From contig WPIO01000001.1 in the NCBI GenBank assembly GCA_009760855.2, positions 3,804,001 through 3,868,000 of the forward strand: a stretch of DNA of 64,000 nt, in the 5' to 3' direction. This DNA comes from Cristatella mucedo (lineage: Eukaryota > Bryozoa > Phylactolaemata > Cristatellidae). Position numbers and translations under genes: made by a program. The notes under the pieces are model-generated. The model was not told where the DNA came from and made no database searches. It saw only the letters and a program-made list of their open reading frames with translations. This document shows, in pieces, positions 34,215 through 45,499 of this stretch; position 1 is the first letter of the stretch; each line of letters begins with the position of its first letter.

Positions 34215-35068
34215 GCAGCGTCCGAAAAAAAGTGGCCACCCCTTCTGAAGAAACATCTTAAATCCGCTACTTCGTAAAGCAATTACTACACCTTTGCAAT
34301 ACTCTATATTCATATATCTATTAAATGTTTTCTAAATTCTTAAGCCTTGCCATGTACATTTCTTCAAATGTGCTTTTTTTCTGCAATCATGGACATGTAG
34401 AGTAAATTATCCGACCAAAATCAAAAATCTTTCTTTAATCACGTCTAACAGGTTTACCTGCATTTCAAATTTCACTCTGATACGTGAAGTACTTATTAGT
34501 TGAAGCAAGGAATATACAAGGCTTCGAGGTTTACTGAAAATGAAGCCGTATAAAAGTCCCAAGAATGCACCAAGATTCATACATCTACCTCGGTCTACCA
34601 AAGTGCAACAAGTTGGGGTATAAGTCACATATGACGCAAAGGTCGATTACTTTGTTATCTGTTTATTTGCTGCTTTTGGTTTACATCGGGGTTAGATATG
34701 GTTACATAATTGGTTTTTCTTTTACCTGGAAGTCGTCATTACTTCTAATGCCATTTCTCTCACGATTGTCATTTTAAAGGTACCATAGACAAATATTTAA
34801 TTGCCAGACCAATTTTATTATTATTACCTTGAATTTCCCCTAATCGGTGGAAGTTCATATTAATCGAATTTTCAAGTACTCAAAAGTACATCTGCACTCA
34901 AAGACCACTAATTCTCTCAAACAGTAACGTGAAAGGCGATATTTAAGTTCTTATCATTACAGGAAGTAGGTAATATGAGTCAATTAAAACGAGCTAAAAC
35001 CCTCATAGTCCGGTCTTGGTCTTTTGCTGTCTTATATATATCAAGCCTCTCATAAAAGTGATCCGTTA
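34215..35068. repeat. Duplicated block U2 (copy b), left part
   Basis: It starts just after the LTR and aligns with 54,930-55,450 and 40,600-41,060: CAATTACTACACCT, ACTCTGATACGTGAAGTA, GTATAAAAGT and AGTTGGGGTATAAGTCA. It contains the best preserved copy of gene Z exons. Confidence 0.8.
34321..34658 (-). CDS. Gene Z: last three exons of an unrecognised gene
   Basis: Exons on the minus strand: 34658-34589, 34533-34458 and 34380-34321 (TAA), joined through introns of 55 and 77 bp. Acceptors are AAACAG, TTTCAG and TTGCAG; donors are GTAGAT and GTAAAC; phases 2 and 0 match. The peptide runs NKVIDLCVICDLYPNLLHFG, then KPRSLVYSLLQLISTSRIRV and ends FEEMYMARLKNLENI. I do not recognise the family; it looks helical. 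The first exon is conserved as a 70-base unit with intact splice sites at 55,364-55,295, and with a stop at 40.6 kb, which supports it being a real exon. Upstream exons may include the one at 57,025-56,879. A gypsy LTR ends 110 bp downstream. Confidence 0.5.
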
Positions 35069-35235
35069 GTCGAGATGGAACACTAGGTAAGGCGATTGCT
35101 TTTCACGACCTCAATCCCGTGATCGTGGGTTCGTATCTTGCGGTGGGCGATCCTTTATCGCCGCTGCAAGCGGTAATGATAGACGTAAAGGCTCTACACA
35201 AAAGAGGCTGTTAAATCAGCTAGTATTCTTATTAT
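35069..35235 (+). repeat. tRNA-derived SINE
   Basis: ACACTAGGTAAGGCG (A-box region), CACGACC...CGTGGGTTCGTATC (B-box region) and the tail GGCGATCCTTTATCGCCGCTGCAAGCGG, GTAAAGGCTC and GGCTGTTAAATCAGCTAG match the copies at 29.8, 37.2 and 52.2 kb. Confidence 0.85.
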
Positions 35236-35959
35236 CCGAGCATATCGGGGTGGTTATCAGCTGCACTTGTCGGAAACAGCTGCAGTAAGTGACAATATGA
35301 TGTGTGCCTTTCAGATATTAGATCCTAGAAGCTAGTAAATTTCCTTAATGCAATGTCAATTCTAACTAGGCTACAACTGCTGTACTTCTAGCAAGATACT
35401 GATATCTACTGCACAGGCAAATCAGGCAATGAGCAGGTCCATTCGCTAGCACAAGGTGATCGATTCTGCACGATTTCATTTGTGACTTTAGCACACATCC
35501 TCTTTTTGACGGTATGGCAGAAATAAGTGCTTCTCTTTTAATGCCATGGTTATGCAGGATTTTTGCTGGCTTTCTGATCTCATACAATTCAAACCATCAA
35601 AATACAATCAACTTTAGTTCAGCAACCGACACTTGGCACAAATACGCTTTGGGAGTCATTAGCAAGCTGACTGGCACAAATCTGTTTGAGCTACAATCTT
35701 GTCTGGTCAATCGCTTAAGTCTATCCGTGATTTCCTACAACAGGCTGACACAACGAATATTTCATAAGATGGCTGCATGCTTCCCAGAGGCTTTGTGAGA
35801 CTTTTCGGCGCCCGGTTTTACAGCTACAAATTTCGCCCCTCCCTTTGTCAAAAATTGCTGCAAAATAGCTCCACCACAGAAGAAATGCAAAAAAATCACG
35901 CTAGCAGGCCTATCTAGTAAAAAAAGTTGTATTAATTGTAGTAAATGTACCCATAGCTA
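35236..35959. other. Part of U2b without recognised gene
   Basis: CTGTTTGAGCTACAATC and AGATGGCTGCATGCTTCCC align with 55,440 and 55,700. No exon or RNA gene was seen. Confidence 0.4.
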
Positions 35960-37020
35960 TCACAGTCTAACTTACGTGAAATTTTCTCTCTTTGAATGTG
36001 ACTAACTGGTGTACTAAAATCTGAGTGTTGATATTTTCTAGTGCTTCTTTTTCTATGCTTAAAAGCCCAATCGGAGAGCCGATTTTACACGATTGATGCT
36101 TTGAGATAAGACAGGATTATCTTCAGCTTGCTAAAGGAGCGTTCACAACTAGAAACTAATAAAGCTGTGGTGAAAAGAACTTGCAAAGCAACTCTCAAGC
36201 TAATAAACACTACTTGTCCTTGTCCTTGACAATGAACAGCATGAGTCTTTGGTGCCGGTTCGTAGCTTTCGGTAAGAAGCATTTTACAGTCACATTTTTT
36301 GTTTTTCAGCTCTGCTACATCAACGTCATAATAATAGAAGACTCCAAGATCTAGACATTGCTAGCGGAGTTCGGTCGGGTCAAGTGTCTTCGAAAGCTAC
36401 TCAACTTCAGAGAAGGAACCAAATTTGGCACCAGGATCTTTGAGTCAATAAAAACTAGAAGTGATTCCTCGTCGGATATAAACTATGCTGTTCTTTATTG
36501 TTATTGAAATCACCCCTCTCCCATGAGACCAACATCCTGAGAGAGTTCTTCAGACATCTGTGTCCTTCGGTGGTTTCTTTTTTTTAACTACAACTCCCCA
36601 CAATTCATATCTCCGTTTGGCATCTGGTATTGTATCTTGGCACATGTCTTCTCGAAGTCTTGAAAACTCAATTTCAAGAGAGTGGGGTTCGCAAGAAGCG
36701 TCTTTAAAAATCATTATTTGATCCAGCTGTCTTTTCTGAACGGATTTAATCTTCCTTGAGATGTTGTACCAAAATGGCAACAGGGCCGAAACGTTAGTAA
36801 AGTTCAAGAAACAAAGTAGGATACTGCCAGCTTCACTACTTGTTTCAAGTGTTCCACTTTTCTCTTCAGACAGTTGCTCCAAAAGACCTACAATGCTGTC
36901 CAGTCTATAATTGATAGCTTTCACAGCCTCCACTCTTGCACTCCATCTTGCTGCAGAGTTACTTTTGACAGTAAAGGCTAAGGCTTTCTTCAGTTCTTCC
37001 CGCCTAAGAGACGACCTTGA
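35960..37020 (-). pseudogene. hAT-type transposase remnant (ZMYM1/P52rIPK-like)
   Basis: The minus strand begins EELKKALAFTVKSNSAARWS, the R/T-RWSAR signature of the hAT core, then VEAVKAINYRLDSIVGLLEQ and a helical stretch to 36,550. After broken sequence the C-terminal dimerisation motif VSSCERSFSKLKIILSYLKA appears at about 36,150. A frameshift separates it from LLSIEKEALENI. The N-terminal zinc-finger part is absent. The insertion lies inside duplicated block U2b. Confidence 0.8.
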
Positions 37021-37181
37021 AAAAAATAACTAATTGCTCTCTAGTGATCCAAAAAGGTGATGACACTGGAAATCTCCTCGGTCCACTGCTACGAGGCACT
37101 AATTGCAAGGGCGTGTCGACGATGGCGCGAGGCCACGAACAGAGCATTAACGAATGGCACTGTCTTGAGATCCTAGTTGGT

Positions 37182-37350
37182 GAGCCGTGATAGCACACTA
37201 GGTAAGGTGGTTACTTTCACGACCTCGGTCCCGAGGTCGTGGGTTCGATTCCTGCTGTGGGCGATTATTTATCGCCACTGCAAGCGGTGGTGATAGCCGT
37301 AAAGGCTCTTCTGTCGCTATACAAAAAAATGGCTGTTTAATCAGCTAGGA
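37182..37350 (+). repeat. tRNA-derived SINE, best preserved copy
   Basis: GCCGTGATAGCACACTAGGTAAGGTGG (A-box region) is followed by a 12-bp near-perfect palindrome CACGACCTCGGT/CCCGAGGTCGTG running into the B-box GGTTCGATTCC. The tail is GGCGATTATTTATCGCC, GCAAGCGGTGGTGATAGCCGTAAAGGCTC and TTTAATCAGCTAGGATTTTTT. Confidence 0.88.
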
Positions 37351-37575
37351 TTTTTTAGTTGTCGTACTGCTTTCGTCAGTCCCTGTGCACGGTGGGTATG
37401 CATCCGTTGCAGCACTAGAGACTGACCATGTGTCTTCGGTCCCAGGACGCTGCAGCTAATATCTGGACAGGCTGTGAACGACAAATCTTTCTTAGCTGCG
37501 CTGGGATTAAGTTGGCTGCAGTTTTATTGATGTGGACTGAGCAAACCGCCATATCATTCTGAATCTTGAAACCTC

Positions 37576-37950
37576 GTGGTCTCAACATCCAGTGCACAAG
37601 AATTGTCATTCCGAAATTTTAAAGGAGGCAGTTTCTCTTGTCATATCCAAGGTCATCGCCACTGTGTACAGCTCTGGCAGGCTGCGCCGAGCTTGCCTGC
37701 TCTGTCCCTCTGCTGCAGTCCGAAGCCGCCTGTCGAACAGCTCATTTCCAATGTGGATCGTCCGGGAGCTGCTGCCACTCTTGAGCGCCTAGGACGCGCG
37801 AGCTGGCCGGCTGTCGGCGTTGGCAGTGGTAAACGTTTTGTTTCACTCGCTCGTTTCATTCACTCACAGCAGGGCCCGCTGAAAGCCGAGCCCAGCCAGA
37901 AGACTCAGCCGACTGCAGACATTTCGCTTCACTTCAAGCCACCACTGTGA
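37576..37950 (+). other. U2b copy of a Pro-rich conserved open frame
   Basis: The end of the frame (RFVSLARFIHSQQGPLKAE, then TQPTADISLHFKPPL, stop) matches frames in U2c (42.9-43.2 kb) and U2d (59.3-60.0 kb), where U2d remains open longest. Differences among the three fall often in third codon positions. Function unknown. Confidence 0.35.
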
Positions 37951-38329
37951 CCACCAAGTGATGTGCAGGCCAATGAGGCCACCTGAATGGCCCGCCAGTC
38001 AGCTGCAGACAGTAGTGACCAACGTGTATGATGCGATGCCGCATGCACTAAGCAACAGCCTGGCTTGGTGGCAGCGACCATGGCATGGCATCAACGGTCG
38101 TTTTTTCAGAGCAGCACCGGCAGCAGTGACGCCATTCAGCACCGCCAGCTGAGATGGCACGCGGCTCAGACAAGTCAGCTACTCGCAGGGAAGACCTGGT
38201 GGGCATGGTAGAATTCGTCACGCTTTCGTGCGGCCAATTGTTTAGCTTAATTTTCTTTTCTTTTATTTAATTAATTTTCTGACCCCTTCCTGATGCTGCC
38301 TCTTGCAGTACACGCCTGGCAACAGCCAC

Positions 38330-39620
38330 TGCAAATGCCACTCAGTTTACAGTTGACTTGATCGGTACTCAATCCTCCCAGCCCCCAGCTCGCCGAATTG
38401 TCTAAACTCCCTTGCTGCATGTATTGGTGACATCCACACACGGATGGTAGCAGACTCTCTTAAATTGAATGATGATGACACCAACTTATCAGTCATGGGT
38501 ACACCAAGTGTGGTTCAGGAACAGGGAAACTCAAAACTTGCTTACCCACAATGTCTAATATAGCATTTGCACACAATCCAAGTGTCCTGTTCCAAAGTGA
38601 CGTTTCGTTAGACGATTGCTGCAGCTCCACAGTTAAGTCTGCCAACTTTCAGTAACGTTGCTAAAATGTGGGTTTACTTAGATAAGGGTACCACATCTCC
38701 ATTGGTTCATGCATTTGTGACATCCCGTCGTAACTTTTGCGACTCACTGCTTGCTGGTCTACCGGCCTGTGCAATTAGGGGCCTACAGCTGGTGCAAAAC
38801 TCTTGAGCATCACGGTTGCCAAATCACACCACTTCTCGCCGACCTGCACTGGCTACCAGTAAAGCAACGGATCGATTTCAAGGTTTTGTCGCTCACTTTC
38901 AGGTCCCTTCATTCTTGGGCTCCAGCCTACCTATCAGATCTACTACCCCACCAGGCTAAGCATCGTACCACCCACTTTTCTGAATCTAATCGTTTATCTC
39001 TAGCTACTACGTACCTCAATATCTTTGGAGACTATACCTTAAGCTCGTATGCATCCAAAGCCTACAACTTACTTCCGACTGGCATCTCGACACCCTCTGA
39101 CTTGTCCATATTTAAAAAAAAACTTTTACGAAACGACACCTACTCTCCTGCTGCCGGCTATGACTCATTCTTTTCAGCGGTCCTGAGCTGCTACTTCCAC
39201 GCTACTCACTACCTCAACTGCTCTCCTGACTCTGCTATGCTTCCCACTTTCTCTTTGTTGCGTGAGACGAAGTCTGTTGGCTACCGAATGCGTACCGAAA
39301 GCCGCTTAGGCTGTGAGTGCGCTATACAAAACTCTCCTGCGTAACACCGACATAGTCTTTATATTTTGTGGAGTTACAGATGGAGATACATTACATTACA
39401 TGAGTGTGCATGCTGCCACTCACCCCACTGAACATGTGGATGTCACCTCAAATGGAGTTATGCTCCTAGTCATTCAGCATGCTACCAGTACCAGTAATCA
39501 ATCGATCAATTATTAGATCAATCTTTCTTTGCAAAAAATTTAGAGTGCCTACAAAGAGATTGAGTTCTCTGAGGGAGCTGTAAAAATTTATAATAGTTAT
39601 AATTTTTAACGTTATTATTA
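38330..39620 (+). mobile_element. CR1 chimera: family B body, family A tail, family B 3' end
   Basis: The left part is family B (ASCIGDIHTRMVADSLKLND-like, LLADLHWLPVKQRIDFKVLS, HQAKHRTTHFSESNRL). From about 39,120 it changes to the family A C-terminal tail (NDTYSPAAGYDS...MLPTFSLLRETKSVGYR), and after 39,360 returns to family B 3' DNA ending in a decayed hairpin. Inactive. Confidence 0.75.
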
Positions 39621-40149
39621 AGGATGGCACATTTTCTTGTGATGCTTGTTTAACAAACAGTCGTTACACCCCTTCACCACAAATTATTTTTGGCTACTTC
39701 TATGCTACCAAGGCATTAGCTAGCGACTGCTAGGATCAGACGGAATCTGCAGTTCTCGAGTTATTTGTCCAAGAGCGCGGATTTTCTTCTGCACGGGAGT
39801 TAGTGAAATTTTACTATTTGGATGACTGCAAATGGAACACTGAAATAGCTACTCCGAATTTATTGCCTTGCTTGCTCGAACAGCAGTTTTTTGAGCTACG
39901 GTTGATTAGCATATCTACGGCAGCTGTTACAGAAAATTGGTCACGGTTGACATTACAAATGGTTGATGTGGTATACCTAACATACCACACAGTGGCTACC
40001 AGATACATAGCAGATACAAACCAGATATAAACACATCTACGATGGTCGAACTGCAATGTAGGCAAGACAAACCATGCACCAACAATCATAACAATGGCCG
40101 ATAGATGTGACAATGTACCCGGCAGAATTTTGGCACGACGAAAGGAAGA
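39621..40149. other. Junction before U2c, no gene seen
   Basis: AT-rich DNA with short frames and no recognisable feature. A 75-codon plus-strand frame at 39,803 overlaps an opposite-strand frame of similar length and has no motif. Confidence 0.35.
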
Positions 40150-40322
40150 GCCTGTTCGGCCGGCAACTGTACGTTCTGCCAGAACTCGCCGGGTTAAAAA
40201 TATTTACTACGCATGGTCCGGAATAAGCATGAGATAATCGTCATTGCTAATGGCCGTTCCATCACCATCCAGCACCAACCTGATGCCGTTAACATCGCGG
40301 CCTGAAGGAAAATTCTTGATAC
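40150..40322 (-). pseudogene. DFFA/ICAD CIDE-N exon, copy in U2c, frameshifted
   Basis: After a retained CTGCAG acceptor the minus strand reads IKNFPSGRDVNGIRLVLDGD, followed by GTAISNDDYLMLIPD. A two-base deletion after IPD leads to a TAG at once, where the intact copy continues to LKPGECW. No DFF-C exon lies at the expected distance downstream. Confidence 0.8.
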
Positions 40323-42097
40323 CTGCAGTCAAAAACTTAGCTTGACAGACCAAGTTGAGCTTGTCAATAGTATGAACAGCCACAGCTTCAATATAGCTTC
40401 GCGCAGCACACTGCAGCCACTGTGCAAGTAGAGTAGCAGCAAGAGAACCTATTACGGTTGGATGATTACGTGAAATAAAGTAAGCAATTAACTGCTTCGA
40501 CGCGATTAAGCCGAAGCCAAAATTGCCCTCCGAATAATTCCCTTTTAAAAATGAATGTTTTCTGGAGACCGACACGTTTGCACCGAATAAGGATTGTCCT
40601 GCATTAGTAGCCGTCACAAAAGTGCAACAAGGTTCACGAATACACCTCGATCTACCAAAGTTCAGCAAGTTAGGATATAAGTCACATACGATTCAGAGAT
40701 CGGCTGATTTTTTATCTGTAGATGCGTTGCTTTTGTTTTACATCTGGGCTGACTTAGACACGGTTTGCATGGTCAGTTTTCTTTCACTTGGAATTTTTTA
40801 CAACTTCAGATGCCATTTCTAACATGTTTGTCCTTTACAGGGTACCCTAGACAAATATTGGATGGCCTGGCCAATGTTATAAGTATTTTTTTGCCTTTCC
40901 CCTAAATCGAGGAAACCTTAACTACATCAAATTAATCACTGGTTTTTCACTAAAAATCACTAGCTCACTCAAACACGATTGTGGAAGGCGACATTTCAGT
41001 CCTCATCATTACAGGAAGTAAGTACTATGAGTATATTAAAGCAAGCTAAAACCCTCATAGTCTGCTCTTAGTCCTTTGCTGTTCTGTATGTACCAAGATT
41101 CCCGTTAAACTAATGTGACTGATACAGGTCAGTTTGAGCTACGATCCCTCTTGGTCAATCGTTGAAGTCCGTCTGGCCGTCTAGTCCGTTTAGTCCGCCA
41201 GCTGCTCTGCAGCGTTACTGGCGCCGTATGCTGGTACTAGGCCGTAGGGCCCCCGAACTTTTCTAGCGAATCAGAGCGCAACGTTTATGCTGCTGGGCCA
41301 TGACGCTAACCAATCGGAGTGCAGCACCTCTCAGCCGCAGACGACAGGAGTTCCTGTAAGCGTTAACGTCTGCGCTCAAGTTAATAATTACGTTTGCTGA
41401 GTACGGTTGTGTACGAGTGCTCCAAGTCGTTTGCTGGTTAGCAAGACGAGCACAATCACGCACACAACATCTATATAACCGTGAACTTGGGCTTTAATTA
41501 TGGTTCAGTTTTGTTTGCGAAAGTGCTAGGTTGACCAAATCCATTCTGCGTTATAACTGCTTGCCTTTAAGTTGTTTAGCAGCTGGTATCGATACCGGGC
41601 TACGAGTCTCCAATACACTACGACCTTTCCCTTGAGCCAACCGTGTGCTTGTGAGACCTGTCTGGCAATATCGGTGGTGCTGGAGAGGCTGTGAGCACTA
41701 AACTAGTCTGTGGCCGTAAGTGCCGTGATCTCTGAAGGTCGCTATGGTAGGTAGTTAGCTATTTCGTTGTAGGCCGTTACTTGGTACCATACTTCGTTTG
41801 CGGTGGAGCTCGGCTGTTCTGTTCTGTTGCTGTTTTGACAAGAGAATTATCTCCGAAACTAAAGTGTGGGTAGCCGGGAAAATCTGAAGGCAAAAACAGA
41901 CATTTTTGTCGAGGGTTCGATTGGAAAGTGGGTCGCAAAGACCTGCCTAGCAATTTTCCTGCGAGGGCTGAACTTTGCCCTTCGAAGGCCTATTAAAGAG
42001 AATGGGCCTGCCGAGCAAGATTTACTCTGCCTGGAAATAGCTAAGAAAGAGCTTACCATACTGTTGGTTGCAAGTGTTGACTTCAATATTTTAGCTG
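40323..42097. repeat. Duplicated block U2 (copy c)
   Basis: It aligns with 54,650-58,080 with gaps: a gene Z exon relic at about 40,690 with an internal TGA, GTTTGAGCTACGATC at 41.15 kb, and GTGCTAGGTTGACCAAA, CCAACCGTGTGCTTG and GGGAAAATCTGAAGGCAAA at 41.5-41.9 kb. No working gene was found in it. Confidence 0.7.
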
Positions 42098-42099
42098 TC

Positions 42100-42143
<44 letters not shown>

Positions 42144-42207
42144 ACATGTGTGTATGTCTGTGTCTGTGTGTGTGCGCATATGTGTGTGTGCGTATATGTG
42201 TGTGTGC

Positions 42208-42245
<38 letters not shown>

Positions 42246-42246
42246 A

Positions 42247-42279
<33 letters not shown>

Positions 42280-42290
42280 GGTGTGGTGTA
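42098..42290. repeat. (TG)n compound microsatellite
   Basis: Long TG runs broken by GTACATGTG, GTCTGTGTC and CGTATATG. The same microsatellite occurs at the equivalent place in U2d (58.94 kb), so it predates that duplication. Confidence 0.95.
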
Positions 42291-43555
42291 CATGCGCAAA
42301 ATCGTGATCGTTGCAATATAACGTGCTATTATTTGCATGAAGGCGGTTGAGCCCTTGAGAAAGTTCACTGGCTGAACCATTCCTGTACGGTTAACTTTTC
42401 CAGGGCGTTTGAAGAATACATAGACGAACTCCCCACTTTCCACTAGTATGAGCCACTAGGTACAAGAACGGGTTGACCTTGGCGCGAGACAAGCTACAGA
42501 GCATTAGGGAATGATGCTGCCTCGAGATCCGAGTTGTCATAGTTGTCATCCTGCCCCTATCGATCAAACAGTGAGTATACAAGCGTTGCAGTGGTTAGGA
42601 CTGACCTGTACCAGGTTGCTGCAGCTAATATCTGGACAGACTTCGAAGGACCAAGCTCTTCTAGCTGTTCTGGAATTAAGTCAATTGCAGTGTTCTTCAT
42701 GTGCACCCAGCAAACCGCCATCCCGTTCTGCATCTTGAAGCCTCGTAGTCTCAACATCATGTGCACGTGCGTTGTAATTCCCAAGTTTCAAAAATGTGGC
42801 GGCTTTTCCGTGGGTTTGGATTCTTGGGTCTCAGGGCAGACTGAAGCTGTGAGATCCAATGTCATCGTCACTGTGTACTGCTCTTGCAGGCTTTGCCGAC
42901 TTTGCGCCTGCTGCACTCACTCCCAAGCCGCCTGTCGTACAGCCGATGTGGATCTTCCAGGAGCTGCGGCTGCCGGCGTTGGTGGCGGTAATCGTTTCGT
43001 TTCACCTGCTTGTGTCGTCCATTCAGAGCAGGGTCCCCTGAAAGCCGAGCTCAGCCAGACGGCTCAGCCAACTGTGGACACAGTGCTTTACTTCATGCAA
43101 CCACTGTGGCCACTAAGTGATGTGCAGGCCAAAAAGGGCATGTCTGGCCTAGCCAGTTAGCAGCTGGCGTAGCAGCGTACGTCACGTGTTTCATGCGATG
43201 CTGCACGTACTGAGCAACAGGGAGGCTTGATGGCAGCGATCCTAGCAATGCATCAGTGGTAGCCCTTTTCAAAGCAGCACTGGCAACTGTTACTGCGTGT
43301 GTCATCCAACAGTCACCAGCTGAGATGGCGCACGGCTCAGACAGGTCAGCTGCTCTCAGGGTAGACCTGGTGGGTGTGAAAGAATTTCGATTGGACACTA
43401 GTGGGATGCTAGTGTTTCTGGCTTGCTGTCAAATGGGTCATTTGCAGTTAGCTGACCCCCTTCCTGCTTTGGACCTACGGCAGTGCCTGACTGTTTGCTG
43501 CAACAGCCTTGCAGCCTTAGTGGCAAGTTTCCTCTGGCTTATCACTTCACAGAGT
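42291..43555 (+). repeat. Duplicated block U2 (copy c), right part with Pro-rich frame
   Basis: It aligns with 59,005-60,050: GAACCATTCCTGT, CACTAGGTACAAG, GGACTTGGATTCTTGGGTCTCAGGGC-type and CAAGCCGCCTGTC. The plus-strand frame RFVSPACVVHSEQGPLKAEL, SQTAQPTVDTVLYF and QAKKGMSGLAS ends at TAG, whereas U2d continues. Confidence 0.75.
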
Positions 43556-45475
43556 CAGCATTGCTTAGGGTGTACAACGACCTACTTAAGAATGCAGACA
43601 TTGGTAGAGTATTACCATTTACTGGGCGATGCTGAGAGGTCTGACTCCCCAGATATTAACGGCTCAGCCGAAAAGTTTTCAGCCATCTTTATGGACAGAA
43701 TTGGGCACATTCGTGCCCCCATTAAGCCCCCTCCGACTAAACCAACTGTGGAATCGAAACCTGTAACCTTCCTTAAAAGTTTTACCGAGATTTCTGCATG
43801 CCATGTGGCTACCTTAATCAGGTCTAGCAAAAAGAGCTCGTCTCCTGAAGACCCTACACTATCATCTCTGTGGTCTCCACTGGCAGACCAACCCTGCCAT
43901 AACCGAGATTTCTGCTTCTTTGGTAAAAGGGGTCGTCCCCGAGTCCTTCAAATCGGCAATCGTTAGACCCATACTTAAAAAGCCTGGATTGGATACAGAG
44001 GTCCTAGCAAACTATCGTCCAGTTTCCCTTCTTCCGTTCTTATCAAAGATTCTTGAAAAAATTGTTGCTAAGCAGCTAGTTGAACATATTGAAAATAATG
44101 GAATGTCAGAAACATTTCAATCGGGGTTCAAGAGGCAGCACTCCACTGAAACTGCTCTCCTCCGTGTTAACAATGACATTCTACGTGGCAGCGATGACGG
44201 GAATGTCACTGCCCTAGCTCTGCTAGATCTTTCAGCTGCCTTCGACACCATTGATCACGATTTCCTACTTGAACGATTGAGAACAACGATCGGTCTGGCA
44301 GACGAGGCACTGGAATGGTTTAAATCGTACTTGTTTGATCGTGTTCAATCCGTGTCGTGTGAGGATCAGATCTCACACACGAGACCGATCACCTGTGGAG
44401 TCCCTCAAGAATCCGTCCTCGGTCCCTTGCTGTTCTCCATTTACAATCAACCTCTGGGAAAAGTGATTAAGGCTCATGGAATTGGATATCACTTTTGTGC
44501 TGACGATACTCAGCTGTATTTGTCATTCAAACCGTCGGAATCTGCTGCTGCAACTGAGAAACTGAATGCTTGCCTTGCCGACATTCAATCCTGGATATAG
44601 GAAAACATCTTGAAACTAAATGACGATAGAACCGAACTGCTGCTCATAGGACACCCTAAGCGTGTGGCTGGATTAAAAGGCTTTGCTCTTCTAATAGGTG
44701 ATGCTGTTGTGTTGACCATCACCACATGCTCGAAATTTAGGTGTCGTTTTCGACAGCTGTCTCGATTTTAAAAGATTCAATCAGAAGACTGTTTCTACAG
44801 CTAGCCATCACGTCCGATCCCTATCCAAGATTAGGAGCTGTCGTCTACAGTGGCTTGCAAAAAATTTAACTAGCTCCTTAGTTCTGTCTCGGCTTGATTA
44901 TTGTAATTCCCTTTTGGCTGGGCTACCAAAGAAAGCAACTAGGCCACTGCAGCTGACTATGAATATGGCTGCAAGGTTAGCCTTCAAGTCCCAGCGGTTT
45001 GAGCACGTGTCTCCTTTGCTTAATGAGCTAGGATGGCAGCAGGTTGATCAACGGATACAGAGCAAAGTTCTTATGCTGACCCACAAGGTCCACCACGGCT
45101 TGGCTCCTTCGTACCTAGCTGAACAGCTGCACCAGTTTCAGCCTCTTCGCACCCTCAGATCATGTATCGACAATAAATTAGCTGTTCCATTCCTCTGCTT
45201 AAAGACCGTCGTCGACAGAAGCTTTATCTCTGCAGGTCCTAGACTGTGGAACTGGCTTCCACAATTCTTACACGGCAACTACTCTCCTTCTGCTGACTAT
45301 GGCTCATCCTCTTCAGAGGTCCTAAGCTGATACTCCCTACCTCTACTCTCTCCTGACTCTGCTATGCTTCCCACTTTCTCTTTGTTTCGTGAGACGAAGT
45401 CTATTAGTTACTACCGAATGCATACCAAAAGCCGCTTAGGCTGTGAGTGCACAACTCTCCTGAGTAACGCCCAGT
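43556..45475 (+). mobile_element. CR1-like retrotransposon, family A, 5'-truncated
   Basis: Most complete family A copy. Before the reverse transcriptase lies a linker with FSAIFMDRIGHIRAPI. The RT has [67 protein letters not shown] (usual GVPQGSVLGP with G to E) and [14 protein letters not shown]. After an in-frame stop come LSRLDYCNSLLAGLPKKATR and the C-terminal LWNWLPQF. The RT frame opens only after a frameshift at about 43,920. Not active. Confidence 0.93.
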
Positions 45476-45499
45476 CTTTATGGCTTTGTGGAGTTACAG

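Noticed and set aside
37182-37260. Functional tRNA gene
   Set aside because: A- and B-box-like motifs are present but no cloverleaf can be formed, and the same unit with the same tail recurs at several sites; it is a SINE.
40207-40668. 153-codon minus-strand frame as one gene
   Set aside because: Only its last third is the CIDE-N exon relic; the rest crosses a retained splice acceptor and is intron.
41866-42350. Frames rich in Cys-Val or His-Thr
   Set aside because: Translation of the (TG)n microsatellite; the same holds at 58.9 and 61.5 kb.
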